From: Romboutsia weinsteinii
Lineage (GTDB): Bacteria > Bacillota > Clostridia > Peptostreptococcales > Peptostreptococcaceae
NCBI RefSeq assembly: GCF_002250835.2
Contig: NZ_NOJY02000005.1
Span: 98,536-162,535, forward strand
Direction of reading: 5' to 3'
Length of the DNA stretch: 64,000 nt
Below the pieces are notes generated by a model. The model was not told the DNA's origin, did not search any database, and saw only the letters and a program-made list of their open reading frames with translations. A program made the position numbers and the translations under genes. Of this stretch, positions 1 through 9,173 are shown piece by piece (position 1 is the first letter of the stretch; each line of letters opens with the position of its first letter).

Positions 1-73
1 ATCTAAAAATAAACAATATTATGAGACTAAATTCAAAATATACATAAAAGATTTTGAAGGAGAAAAGTTATGA
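1..73 (+). CDS. 3' end of an upstream gene (partial)
   Basis: Frame 2 is open from the window edge to a TGA at 71-73 and encodes a 23-residue lysine-rich tail ending DFEGEKL. The stop overlaps the aroK start in an ATGA arrangement (70-73), which is typical of translationally coupled genes, and the aroK ribosome binding site lies inside this tail. The fragment is too short to name a family. A shikimate-pathway gene would fit the neighbour, but that is inference. Confidence 0.5.
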   Translation, partial: SKNKQYYETKFKIYIKDFEGEKL

Positions 74-576
74 GAATAATACTGATTGGTTTTATGGCTT
101 CTGGTAAAACAACTGTAGGTAAATCTATAGCTAATAAGCTTGGATTAAAGTTTATAGATATGGATAGAGAAATCGAAAAAGAAGAAAATTGTTCTATAGC
201 TGATATATTTAAAGAACATGGGGAAGACTATTTCAGAATGGCAGAAAGCAACTTACTAAAAGATGTTATTTGTAAAGAAGATGTAGTGATATCCACAGGT
301 GGTGGAGTAGTTACAAAGGAAGAAAATATAGATATACTTAAAACACAGAAGAATGTAATTTTTCTTGATGCGAATGTAGAGACACTAGTAAGAAATGTAT
401 CAAGCGAGGTTGAAAAAAGACCATTATTAAAAGAAAGTTTTGATGTGCAGAAAAAAATTAGCAATATGCTAAGCAGCAGATATGACAAATACATAAGAGC
501 GTCAAAGTTAATAATAGATACAAATAATAAAAATGTGGAAGAAGTAGTTAGTCAAATACTTGTTTACATTGGATAA
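70..576 (+). CDS. aroK: Shikimate kinase
   Basis: This enzyme phosphorylates shikimate to shikimate 3-phosphate with ATP in cytosolic chorismate synthesis. At 168 aa it has the normal length. The P-loop GFMASGKTTVGK lies at about residues 7-18, the DMD shikimate/Mg region near 31, the glycine triplet STGGGVV near 77, and the KRPLL lid segment near 117. The ATG sits 8 nt after GAAGGAG and overlaps the preceding stop (ATGA), suggesting it is the last gene of an operon that starts outside the window. aroF and aroQ of the same pathway lie at 18-19.3 kb. Confidence 0.95.
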   Translation: MRIILIGFMASGKTTVGKSIANKLGLKFIDMDREIEKEENCSIADIFKEHGEDYFRMAESNLLKDVICKEDVVISTGGGVVTKEENIDILKTQKNVIFLDANVETLVRNVSSEVEKRPLLKESFDVQKKISNMLSSRYDKYIRASKLIIDTNNKNVEEVVSQILVYIG

Positions 577-618
577 TATATGATATTATAATAATATGTT
601 GGTGAAGGTTTGAATATA

Positions 619-649
619 GGTAAATGTATTTCTTATAGAAGTATTTGCC
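619..649 (+). other. Weak hairpin between aroK and efp
   Basis: AGGTAAAT and ATTTGCCT can pair around an AT-rich loop with one G-U pair, but no T-tract follows, so terminator function is doubtful. The rest of 577-749 is AT-rich and holds the efp promoter and leader. I see nothing else in it. Confidence 0.3.
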
Positions 650-749
650 TAAGATTAAAATAAAAGTTTTGCTTATAATACTAATAAAATGAGTTTAATT
701 TATAGTATCACCAAAACAGAAGAAAATTTTTTTAGATGGAGGGACAAAA

Positions 750-1307
750 ATGGTATCAGCAAGTGATTTTAGAAAAGGTGTAACATTTGAAAAGGATGGT
801 CAACCGTGTTTAATAGTTGACTTCCAACACGTTAAGCCAGGAAAAGGTGCTGCGTTTGTTAGAACAAAGTACAGAAATTTAAAAAGTGGAGCAATAAGAG
901 AGGAAGCTTTCAACCCAAGTGATAAGTTCCCTAAAGCTCACATAGAAACAAGACAAATGCAATATTTATATAGTGATGGAGAATTATACTACTTCATGGA
1001 TGAAGTAACTTATGATCAAATACCTTTAAACTATGTACAAGTTGAAGAGGCTATAAAGTTCTTAAAAGAAAATGAAGTTGCTACTATAAGATTCTACCAA
1101 GGACAAGCTTTCCAAGTTGAAGCTCCAAACTTTGCAGAGTTAGAAGTTGTAGAAACAGAGCCAGGAATAAAGGGAGATACTGCAAGTAACGTAACTAAAG
1201 CAGCTACAGTTGAAACTGGAGCAGTTGTTCAAGTTCCTTTATTCATAAACCAAGGGGATAAGATAAAGATAGATACAAGAACTGGAGATTATTTATCAAG
1301 AGTTTAA
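750..1307 (+). CDS. efp: Elongation factor P
   Basis: EF-P enters the ribosomal E site and relieves stalling at polyproline stretches. The 185-aa protein shows the three-domain beta-barrel layout: an N-terminal KOW-like domain with KPGKGAAF at residues 29-36, where Lys32 is the position modified in other bacteria, a middle OB domain, and the C-terminal signature [17 protein letters not shown]. The ATG follows GGAGGGACAAAA with good spacing. It is transcribed alone: there are 173 bp to aroK and a hairpin terminator after it. Which modification is used cannot be read from here. Confidence 0.97.
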   Translation: MVSASDFRKGVTFEKDGQPCLIVDFQHVKPGKGAAFVRTKYRNLKSGAIREEAFNPSDKFPKAHIETRQMQYLYSDGELYYFMDEVTYDQIPLNYVQVEEAIKFLKENEVATIRFYQGQAFQVEAPNFAELEVVETEPGIKGDTASNVTKAATVETGAVVQVPLFINQGDKIKIDTRTGDYLSRV

Positions 1308-1321
1308 TAATTTATGTATAT

Positions 1322-1362
1322 AAAAGCTTATATATCTTAATAATAAAGATGTATGGGCTTTT
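1322..1362 (+). terminator. Terminator after efp
   Basis: Arms of 15 nt (AAAAGCTTATATATC at 1322-1336 and GATGTATGGGCTTTT at 1348-1362) pair with three G-U pairs. The T-tract is short. Confidence 0.65.
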
Positions 1363-1394
1363 AATTTATAAAAAAGAGAAAGAGAGGGATAAAC

Positions 1395-1817
1395 ATGAAA
1401 TATTTATATGAAGAAGTTGCCTATCTAAAAGGTTTAGCAGAGGGATTAGACATAAGCAAGGAAAGTAAAGAAGGAAAAATCATACATAAAATAGTAGATG
1501 TACTAGAAAACTTTGCTGATGCAATAGTTGATTTAGAAGAAGAACAAGCTGACCTTGTAGAATATGTAGAATCAATCGATGAAGATTTATCTGATGTAGA
1601 GGATGATTTATACGAAGATGAAGATGTAGAAGACGATGATGAAGATTTCAGCTATGTTGAAATGGAATGTCCTAGTTGTGGTGACTTAGTAGAAATAGAC
1701 GAAGATTTATTATACGATGATGATGTAGATATTGTTTGCCCTAATTGTCAAGCAATTGTATTAGAAGCGGATGCTGAAAACTGTGACTGCTGCGATTGTG
1801 ATTGTGACGAAGAATAA
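1395..1817 (+). CDS. Acidic zinc-ribbon protein (CD1247-type)
   Basis: A 140-aa protein of unknown function. The N-terminal 70 residues form an amphipathic helical region (KYLYEEVAYLKGLAEGLD), followed by a run dominated by Asp and Glu. A zinc ribbon follows, with CPSCG near residue 94 and CPNCQ near 117, and the tail is rich in Cys and Asp (CDCCDCDCDEE). From memory, similar proteins sit between efp and rnc in Clostridioides difficile. The tail could hold extra metal. It has its own strong terminator. The nearest zinc-ribbon families are those of transcription or redox regulators, but the sequence does not settle a role. Confidence 0.85.
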   Translation: MKYLYEEVAYLKGLAEGLDISKESKEGKIIHKIVDVLENFADAIVDLEEEQADLVEYVESIDEDLSDVEDDLYEDEDVEDDDEDFSYVEMECPSCGDLVEIDEDLLYDDDVDIVCPNCQAIVLEADAENCDCCDCDCDEE

Positions 1818-1839
1818 AAAAATATAAACTGATAAATTG

Positions 1840-1873
1840 CCTATGGGGTATAGTTATACCCCATAGGTTTTTC
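1840..1873 (+). terminator. Strong intrinsic terminator
   Basis: Perfect 13-bp arms (CCTATGGGGTATA / TATACCCCATAGG) separated by GT and followed by TTTTTCT. Confidence 0.9.
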
Positions 1874-1952
1874 TATAATTATTTTACTTTTGCAATAGTT
1901 AAAAAAACATAGTAAACTATAAGCTAGAGATAATTAACTCGGAGGTAGTTTT

Positions 1953-2654
1953 ATGAAATTAAACAAAAAAGTACTAGATACTATAAACAAGTTTGAAGAT
2001 ATTATAAATTATAAATTTAATAATAAAGAATATATATTAGAAGCACTTACTCATAGTTCATACTCTAATGAAAATAAACATTATAATTTTAATGAGAGAT
2101 TAGAGTTTTTAGGAGATTCGGTATTGAGTATTGTTATAAGTGATTATTTATTTAAAATGGAAAAAGATTTGCCAGAAGGAGAGCTTACTAAATTAAGAGC
2201 TAATATAGTTTGTGAAGACTCTTTAAGTGAAGCTGCAACAGCAATTAAACTGGGAGAACATATGTTACTTGGTAAGGGTGAAGAAGCTACTGGTGGAAGA
2301 CACAGAATATCAATACTAGCAGATGCATTTGAGGCAGTTATAGCGGCTATATATTTGGATGGTGGATTAGATAATGCTAAGATATTTATACTAAATTATA
2401 TGGATAATATAATTTATGACTCTAGAAAAGGGAAAATATTTAGAGACTATAAAACTCACCTTCAAGAGGTACTACAAGGAAAAGGTGAAAGTAATATATG
2501 GTACAAGCTTATAGATGAAAAAGGTCCAGATCATAGCAAAAGATTTGTTATGCAAGTAGGATTAAATGAAAATGTACTTGGAATTGGAGAAGGCAAGAGT
2601 AAAAAAGAAGCAGAACAACTTGCTGCAAAAACGGCGCTTAAGAAAATTGTATAA
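1953..2654 (+). CDS. rnc: Ribonuclease III
   Basis: An endonuclease for double-stranded RNA that processes rRNA precursors and structured mRNAs. At 233 aa it has the RNase III domain with the catalytic signature NERLEFLGDSVL near residues 47-58, a second acidic metal-binding site in ADAFEAVIAAIYLDGG, and a C-terminal dsRNA-binding domain (about 160-233) ending KKEAEQLAAKTALKK. The ATG at 1953 follows CGGAGGTAG. It lies upstream of the radical SAM gene, smc and ftsY, an order common in Firmicutes. Confidence 0.97.
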   Translation: MKLNKKVLDTINKFEDIINYKFNNKEYILEALTHSSYSNENKHYNFNERLEFLGDSVLSIVISDYLFKMEKDLPEGELTKLRANIVCEDSLSEAATAIKLGEHMLLGKGEEATGGRHRISILADAFEAVIAAIYLDGGLDNAKIFILNYMDNIIYDSRKGKIFRDYKTHLQEVLQGKGESNIWYKLIDEKGPDHSKRFVMQVGLNENVLGIGEGKSKKEAEQLAAKTALKKIV

Positions 2655-2748
2655 TATTACAGTTAATAATTAATTCTAAGAGGGTATAATTTATAATTAA
2701 TAAAAATACAATAAAAAATTAATTTAAATGACAAAAGGATGATGTAAA

Positions 2749-3819
2749 GTGAAAAAAAGAATAATACCTATATTTGTACCACACCAAGGATGCCCTCATG
2801 ATTGCGTATTTTGTAATCAAAAGAAGATAACAGGCGTAAGTACAACTGTTACTAGTGAAGATGTAAGAACTATTGTAGAAGAATATCTGCCTACTATAGA
2901 CAAAGATGCAAGTGTAGAAATAGCATTTTTTGGAGGAAGCTTTACTGCAATAGATATTGATATACAAAAGAGTTTATTGTCAGTAGCTAAAGAATATGTA
3001 GATAAAGGACTAATTCAAGATATTAGAATGTCTACAAGACCTGATTGCATAGATGAAGAAATATTAACTATGCTAAAGGAATACAAAGTAAGTGTAATTG
3101 AACTAGGAGTACAGTCTTTAGATAAAAATGTTTTGATTGATAGTATAAGAGGACATGAGGCTGAAATAGTAGAAAAAAGCGCAAAGCTTATAAAAAAGTA
3201 TGATATAAAGTTAGGGTTACAAATGATGGTAGGATTACCTTCAGATTCTGAGGAGAAATGTATAAAAACTGCAAGACAATTTATAGATATAAATCCAGAC
3301 TGTGTTAGAATATATCCTACACTGGTAGTTCAAGATACTGGTTTAGAGATTCTATTAAATAAAAATCTGTATAAGCCATTTACCTTAGAAGAAAGTATTC
3401 AAATAGTAAAAAAACTTTTAGCTTTATTTTATGTTAATAATACAAATGTAATAAGAGTAGGACTACAGGCAACAGATGAAATACAATTGGGAAAAGGAAT
3501 CGTTGCAGGACCTTACCATCCAGCTTTTAGGGAGCTAGTAGAAGCTGAAATGATTAAGGACTATCTAAATAATATTATTAGAGAAAATAAAGTTACAAGT
3601 AATATAGTAGTAAAAACTAATAAGAAAAATATTTCTAAAGTAATAGGAAATAAGAAATCTAATAGTGTTTATATGAAAAATGAACTAGGTGTAAGCCTAA
3701 AAACACAAGAAGCTGACATTGATATAGATAAATTAGAAATTATATTAGATGAAAAGTTAGTTTTAAAAACTAACATGAGTAATATCTATAAGAATTTATA
3801 TAATATTTATAACCTTTAG
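2749..3819 (+). CDS. Radical SAM protein, Elp3-like
   Basis: The 356-aa protein starts at GTG 8 nt after AAAGGATG. Near its N-terminus CPHDCVFC (C15, C19, C22) gives the CxxxCxxC [4Fe-4S]/SAM motif. FFGGSFTAID and STRPDCID match the Elp3-type radical SAM core, and LGVQSLD follows. It is shorter than true Elp3 and the C-terminal third has no recognisable acetyltransferase domain. In Firmicutes this family lies next to rnc and smc. The substrate is unknown, and tRNA modification is the usual guess from similarity to Elp3. Confidence 0.85.
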   Translation: MKKRIIPIFVPHQGCPHDCVFCNQKKITGVSTTVTSEDVRTIVEEYLPTIDKDASVEIAFFGGSFTAIDIDIQKSLLSVAKEYVDKGLIQDIRMSTRPDCIDEEILTMLKEYKVSVIELGVQSLDKNVLIDSIRGHEAEIVEKSAKLIKKYDIKLGLQMMVGLPSDSEEKCIKTARQFIDINPDCVRIYPTLVVQDTGLEILLNKNLYKPFTLEESIQIVKKLLALFYVNNTNVIRVGLQATDEIQLGKGIVAGPYHPAFRELVEAEMIKDYLNNIIRENKVTSNIVVKTNKKNISKVIGNKKSNSVYMKNELGVSLKTQEADIDIDKLEIILDEKLVLKTNMSNIYKNLYNIYNL

Positions 3820-3842
3820 TTTCATTGAAGGGAGAGACAAAG

Positions 3843-6800
3843 TTGTATTTAAAAAGATTAGAATTAAAAGGATTCAAATCCTTTCCTACAAAGACAGATA
3901 TAATTTTTAAAGAAGGGGTAACGGCTATAGTAGGACCTAATGGTAGTGGTAAAAGTAATATATCAGATGCGGTTAGGTGGGTTCTAGGAGAGCAAAGTAT
4001 AAAAAGTCTAAGAGGTGATAAGCTAGAAGACGTTATATTTGCAGGAACAGACACAAAGAAGCCTATGAATTATTGTGAGGTTGCTCTGACAATAGATAAC
4101 ACAGATGATAAGCTAGATATAGATTTTAGTGAAGTAACAATAAAAAGAAGAGCTTATAGAAATGGGGAAAGTGAATTTTTCTTAAATAATAAGAGTTGTA
4201 GATTAAAAGATATCAAAGAAATACTTCTTGATACAGGAATTGGTAAGGATGGATACTCTATAATTGAGCAGGGAAAAGTAGATGAAATACTTAGTAGTAA
4301 CCCTGCTAATAGAAGAAAGGTTTTTGATGAAGCTTGCGGTATATCTAAATATAGATATAAAAAACATGAGGCAGAAAGAAACTTAAAAAATACTAAGGAG
4401 AACTTAGACAGGATACACGATATTTATGTTGAAATTGAAAACCAGCTAAAACCTCTTTTCAATCAACAGACAAAAGCTAAGAAATATTTAGAGATTAGTG
4501 AGAAGCTAAAGACTATTGAAGTTAATAGCTATATAAAAGAAATTGAGGGATTAGAAAAAGAATTAAGCGAAGTTAATGAACATAGCATTCTGTTAGCAAA
4601 AGAATGTAGTGACACTGAAAAGCAAAAAGAATCTATAGAAAAGAACTTTAATGAAACTAACAAAGAAATAGAAGCTATGGATGAAGTTATAAATAAATCT
4701 GTAGACTATATCAATTCTATAAAATCTGTAATATCTCAAAAAGATGCTCAAATAAATCTTATAAATGAAAGAATAAGAAACTTTAGAAATGACATTGAAA
4801 GAGAATATAAAGAGATAGGTGAGATAAAGGAAAAACTGAGTAGTGACAAACTTTATGTAAAAGAACTTCAGGCTAAAAAAAATGAAAAAGAAAACAGTAT
4901 AAATGATATAGCAAATAAAATAAAAGAAATAGAAGATAAAAACAAGAATAAAAAAGAAAAGATAGAAGAGCTAAATAATACATTAGAGAATTTAAAAGAC
5001 GACATAATAAGTTTACTAAATAAAAAGCAGGAATCTAGCAATAAACTTTCTACGTTAAATGCAAATAAAGAAAATATTAGCTCAAGATCTGAAAATATTG
5101 ATAGTGACATACAAGAGCTGAATAAATCTATATCAAATAAAAATAATGAGCTTAATAAGCTTCAATTAGAATTTGAAACTAGTCAAGAAGAAGCTAATAA
5201 ATTAAGACTTAAAAATAATGAACTAAATAATAATTTGCAAAAATGTATAGATGATAATAATAATTTAGAAACAGCTATTCAGAACAATAAATATAGCCTA
5301 AATGATTATAAGTCGAAACTTAATATATATATAGATATGGAAAATCATCATGAAGGATTTAATAAAGGTGTTAAGGAAGTACTTAAAAATAAGAACTTAC
5401 AAGGTATATATGGAGCGTTAGGTGAAGTAGTTACTGTAGAGCAAAGATACGAAAAGGCTATAGAGTCGGCACTTGGTGCATATATGCAAAATATAATCAC
5501 AAAAGATGAAGTAAGTGCAAAATTTGCAATTAACTATTTAAAGAAGAACAACTTAGGTAGGGTTACGTTTTTGCCTATGAATATAATAAAGTCTAATAAA
5601 ATAGACACTAGGAATATAAAATCTAACACTAAATTTATTGGTGTAGCAAGTGATTTAATTTCATATGATGATAAATATAGAAATATAATTGAAAGTATAT
5701 TAGGAAAAACTATAATCATAGATAATATAGATAATGGTATAAAGTTTGCAAAAGAAACATTCCACAAATTTAAAGTTGTAACGCTAGATGGAGAAATACT
5801 AAATCCAGGCGGTTCTTTAACTGGAGGGAGTTTAAGAAGTAATGGAAACATATTATCGAGAAAAAGACTTATAAATGAGTTTAGAGATAAAATTGAGTCC
5901 ACTAATAATGAAATTTCATCACTGATAAAGCAAAAAGAAGAGTATGGTAGAAATATTATAAATATTAAAGTGGAGCTAGATAAGGTCTTAGTTGATGAAA
6001 AAGAAATGGACAAACGTATAATTGTGAAAAACTCAAATATACAAAGAGTTATGGATGAAGTAAAATCGTTACAAGTTAGCATGGATAAATTACAACATGA
6101 GAAAAAAGGTTTAGATTCTAATTTAGATTACACATTAGATAAGACTAAATTTGTTGAGCAAGAAATTACTGAAATTGACGAAAAGCATATCCAAAATAAA
6201 GATAAGATAGATAAATTAACTAATGAGCTTAAAGAAAATAGTGCCATATATGAAAGTGAAAAAGTAAAATTTGATGAACTAAACTTAGAATTAGTAAAAT
6301 ATAAGCAAATTCATGAGTCATTGGTAAAAGATTTAGAAAGAATAAATTCAGAAAATCAAAACCTAGAGCTGAAATCTAGAAATATTGAAGAAATATTAAA
6401 GGACCAAGAACTAGGCACTGCTAAGTTAGAAGAAGAAATTGTAGTTGAACAGAGTGAAAAATTAAATTTAACTAAACAACTAGCGGATAATAATAGAAAC
6501 TTAGAAAATAAAAGAGCAGTAAAGGAAGATTTAAAGAATAAGTTAGAAGAGTTTAATAAAGATTTAAAAACCATAGATAGACAGTACATGGATTTAAAAG
6601 AAAGTTTATTTAAAGTTGAGAGTAGGCTGGAAAGAGTAAAAGCTAGCCAGGAAGCGTATATAAATAAACTTTTTGAAAAATATGAAATGACATTAGTTCA
6701 GGCTATGGAAATAAAAGATCCGACTGTAGAAATAGATAAAAAACTACTGGAAAGTTTAAAAAGAGAGATAAGAAGTCTTGGAAATGTAAACATGGACTCT

Positions 6801-7397
6801 ATTCAAGAGTATGAAGAAGTTAAGGAAAGATATGATTTCTATAGTGAACAAAAACTAGACTTAGAGCAATCAGTAGAAGCTATCGAGAGTCTAATAGGGG
6901 ACCTAGAAGAAAATATGAAGGCTGAATTTGAAGTTAAATTTAACGAAATAAATGAAAACTTCAAATACGTATACACTAGATTATTTGGTGGAGGATATGG
7001 AGAGATAACTATAGTAGATAAAGAAAATATATTAGAAAGTGATATAGAAATAACTGCACAACCACCAGGAAAGAAGATGAGAAACTTAAATTTATTATCC
7101 GGTGGGGAAAAAGCACTTACAGCTATAAGTATACTGTTCTCGATATTATTAGCTAAACCAACACCGTTTTGTATATTAGATGAGATTGAGGCGCCTTTAG
7201 ACGATGCCAATATCTTTAGATTTGGTGAATTCTTAAAAGAATTAGCCAAAGATACTCAGTTTATATCAGTAACTCATAGAAGAGGAACTATGGAGGCTGC
7301 TGATTACATATATGGTGTAACAATGCAGGAAAAAGCAATATCTAAAGTTATCAGTTTGAAATTAAATGAAGCAGAAGAGATGACAGATCTTATATAA
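3843..7397 (+). CDS. smc: Chromosome segregation protein SMC
   Basis: The ATPase of bacterial condensin, working with ScpA and ScpB (both at 51.9-53.1 kb). The 1184-aa layout is canonical: Walker A GPNGSGKSN near residue 32, a long coiled coil, a hinge at about 500-650 (GALGEVV, GGSLTGGSL), a second coiled coil, signature LLSGGEKALTA and Walker B FCILDEIEAPLDD near the C-terminus. I chose TTG at 3843 (MYLKRLELKGFKSF, the family's usual N-terminus), 7 nt after AAGGGAGAG. A TTG at 3825 would add six residues but lies at the edge of that ribosome binding site. Confidence 0.96.
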   Translation: MYLKRLELKGFKSFPTKTDIIFKEGVTAIVGPNGSGKSNISDAVRWVLGEQSIKSLRGDKLEDVIFAGTDTKKPMNYCEVALTIDNTDDKLDIDFSEVTIKRRAYRNGESEFFLNNKSCRLKDIKEILLDTGIGKDGYSIIEQGKVDEILSSNPANRRKVFDEACGISKYRYKKHEAERNLKNTKENLDRIHDIYVEIENQLKPLFNQQTKAKKYLEISEKLKTIEVNSYIKEIEGLEKELSEVNEHSILLAKECSDTEKQKESIEKNFNETNKEIEAMDEVINKSVDYINSIKSVISQKDAQINLINERIRNFRNDIEREYKEIGEIKEKLSSDKLYVKELQAKKNEKENSINDIANKIKEIEDKNKNKKEKIEELNNTLENLKDDIISLLNKKQESSNKLSTLNANKENISSRSENIDSDIQELNKSISNKNNELNKLQLEFETSQEEANKLRLKNNELNNNLQKCIDDNNNLETAIQNNKYSLNDYKSKLNIYIDMENHHEGFNKGVKEVLKNKNLQGIYGALGEVVTVEQRYEKAIESALGAYMQNIITKDEVSAKFAINYLKKNNLGRVTFLPMNIIKSNKIDTRNIKSNTKFIGVASDLISYDDKYRNIIESILGKTIIIDNIDNGIKFAKETFHKFKVVTLDGEILNPGGSLTGGSLRSNGNILSRKRLINEFRDKIESTNNEISSLIKQKEEYGRNIINIKVELDKVLVDEKEMDKRIIVKNSNIQRVMDEVKSLQVSMDKLQHEKKGLDSNLDYTLDKTKFVEQEITEIDEKHIQNKDKIDKLTNELKENSAIYESEKVKFDELNLELVKYKQIHESLVKDLERINSENQNLELKSRNIEEILKDQELGTAKLEEEIVVEQSEKLNLTKQLADNNRNLENKRAVKEDLKNKLEEFNKDLKTIDRQYMDLKESLFKVESRLERVKASQEAYINKLFEKYEMTLVQAMEIKDPTVEIDKKLLESLKREIRSLGNVNMDSIQEYEEVKERYDFYSEQKLDLEQSVEAIESLIGDLEENMKAEFEVKFNEINENFKYVYTRLFGGGYGEITIVDKENILESDIEITAQPPGKKMRNLNLLSGGEKALTAISILFSILLAKPTPFCILDEIEAPLDDANIFRFGEFLKELAKDTQFISVTHRRGTMEAADYIYGVTMQEKAISKVISLKLNEAEEMTDLI

Positions 7398-7425
7398 ATG
7401 TTTATCAGATTTAGGAGGAAATCAG

Positions 7426-8703
7426 GTGTTTAAAAAATTATTCAAATTTAATAAAAAGAAAGAACAAAGAGAAGAGTTTAAAGAAGAAGTAAACGAAGAA
7501 TCGATAGAAGAAATCGAATCAAGTATTACAGTTGAAGAAGAAAATCACGATGTAGCTCAAGAAGATGTTATTGATGTAGTTGAAGAGGAGATTCAAGAAG
7601 AAAGTGCTGTTGAAGATATTACAAAAACTGAAGAAACTAATGAGAAAGAAGAGATTCTAGAAGAAGCTCAAATAGAAGTTAAAGAAGATATTTCTAAAGA
7701 ACCTGAAATAATAGAAGCAGTAGAAGTCGAATCAAAGATAGAAGAAGTTATAAAAGAGAAAGAAGAAACTGAAGAAGTAGAAGAGAAAAAGGTAAGTTTA
7801 TTTGATAGGTTAAAGGAAGGTTTAACTAAAGCAAAGCAAGGAATAACAGATAAAATAGATTTAGTATTAAATTCATATACAAAGGTAGATGAAGAACTAC
7901 TAGAAGAATTAGAAGAAATACTAATAACTGCCGATGTGGGTGTAAATACTACTATGGATATAATCGAAAAGCTTAGAGGTAAAATAAAAGAAAAAGGTAT
8001 TACAGATCCTATGGACGTTAGAGTTGAACTAAAGTCGATAGTAGAGGAAATACTTACTAATGCTAACTCTAACTTAGATGTATCACATTCACCTACAATA
8101 ATACTTATGGTAGGTGTAAATGGAGTAGGAAAAACTACTACTATAGGAAAGTTAGCTAACAGATATAAAAAAGAAGGTAAGAAAGTCCTAATAGCAGCAG
8201 GAGATACATTTAGAGCAGCTGCAATAGAACAATTAGAGGTATGGGCAAATAGAAGTAATGTAGATATAATTAAACACCAAGAAGGAGCAGACCCTGGAGC
8301 TGTAATATTTGATGCAGTAAAGGCTGCAAAAGCTAGAAAAGTTGATTTATTAATATGTGATACAGCAGGAAGACTTCATAATAAGGCAAATCTTATGAAT
8401 GAGCTTGGAAAAGTGTTTAAGATTGTTGATAGAGAATTCCCTGAAGCTAAGAAAGAAGTATTACTTGTTGTAGATGCTACTACTGGACAAAATGCAGTAG
8501 TACAGGCAAAAACATTTAAAGAAGTAGCAGAAATAACGGGGATAATACTTACTAAGCTTGATGGTACAGCAAAAGGTGGAGTAGTACTTGCTGTTAAGTC
8601 TGAGGTAGATGTACCGGTTAAGCTTATAGGTGTAGGAGAAAAAGTAGAAGACTTACAAGATTTTGATTCAAAAGCATTTTCGGATGCATTATTTGGGAAG
8701 TAA
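7426..8703 (+). CDS. ftsY: SRP receptor FtsY
   Basis: The membrane-associated GTPase that docks the SRP-ribosome complex. Of 425 aa, the first 125 form a very acidic A region (Glu-rich, typical of FtsY). The N domain follows, then the G domain with GVNGVGKTTTIGK, DTAGRLHNK and TKLDGTAKGG. It begins with GTG 7 nt after AGGAGG and lies 28 bp downstream of smc, so the two are probably cotranscribed. The linked ffh provides its partner. Confidence 0.96.
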   Translation: MFKKLFKFNKKKEQREEFKEEVNEESIEEIESSITVEEENHDVAQEDVIDVVEEEIQEESAVEDITKTEETNEKEEILEEAQIEVKEDISKEPEIIEAVEVESKIEEVIKEKEETEEVEEKKVSLFDRLKEGLTKAKQGITDKIDLVLNSYTKVDEELLEELEEILITADVGVNTTMDIIEKLRGKIKEKGITDPMDVRVELKSIVEEILTNANSNLDVSHSPTIILMVGVNGVGKTTTIGKLANRYKKEGKKVLIAAGDTFRAAAIEQLEVWANRSNVDIIKHQEGADPGAVIFDAVKAAKARKVDLLICDTAGRLHNKANLMNELGKVFKIVDREFPEAKKEVLLVVDATTGQNAVVQAKTFKEVAEITGIILTKLDGTAKGGVVLAVKSEVDVPVKLIGVGEKVEDLQDFDSKAFSDALFGK

Positions 8704-8723
8704 TTAGCATTTTAAAATAAATG

Positions 8724-8752
8724 TTGACAAGGCTGTCTATATGATATAAAAT
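8724..8752 (+). promoter_or_regulatory. Promoter of ylxM-ffh-rpsP
   Basis: TTGACA at 8724-8729, a 17-nt spacer, and TAAAAT at 8747-8752, in the 92-bp gap between ftsY and ylxM. Confidence 0.7.
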
Positions 8753-8804
8753 ACAATGTGTAAAGTAATTAACCTTTACAGTATATCATTGGGACGTGGA
8801 TAAG

Positions 8805-9173
8805 ATGAATATAGAGAAAATGGTTGAGATTGGGTTGCTATTTGAACAATATAAAGAATTATTAACTGATAAACAAAGAGAGATAGTATCTTTATATTAT
8901 GAAGAAGATTACTCTTTAGGTGAAATCAGTGAAAATTTAAATGTATCCCGCCAAGGTGTGTACGATACACTAAAACGTTCAGAGAAGATACTAAAAGATT
9001 ATGAGGAAAAAATACATTTAGTATCGAAACTTCAAGAACAAGAAAAATTCGTCAAGTCAATACAAGATAAAATTGTTGACATTAAGCAAGATTTATTGCA
9101 AAATAGAGATTGTGCTAATTTAATCCCTAAGCTAGAAAATATAGAAGATGTATGTAGGGAGATGTTAAAATGA
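8805..9173 (+). CDS. ylxM: SRP-associated HTH protein YlxM/p13
   Basis: A 122-aa putative DNA-binding protein with a sigma-70 region 4-like helix-turn-helix (YSLGEISENLNVSRQGVYDTLKR, about residues 43-65) and a C-terminal coiled helix. Members are always found upstream of ffh and in streptococci stimulate SRP/FtsY GTPase activity. The ATG at 8805 is preferred. An in-frame GTG at 8796 would add three residues but has only GGGA one base upstream. The stop overlaps the ffh start (ATGA), which implies coupled translation. Confidence 0.9.
   Translation: MNIEKMVEIGLLFEQYKELLTDKQREIVSLYYEEDYSLGEISENLNVSRQGVYDTLKRSEKILKDYEEKIHLVSKLQEQEKFVKSIQDKIVDIKQDLLQNRDCANLIPKLENIEDVCREMLK

Noticed and set aside
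228..494. Long minus-strand open frames opposite aroK, and similar ones opposite smc, ffh, ruvX, the ABC genes and others
   Set aside because: They lie wholly inside well-supported genes, have low-complexity Ser/Leu/Phe-rich products and no ribosome binding sites.
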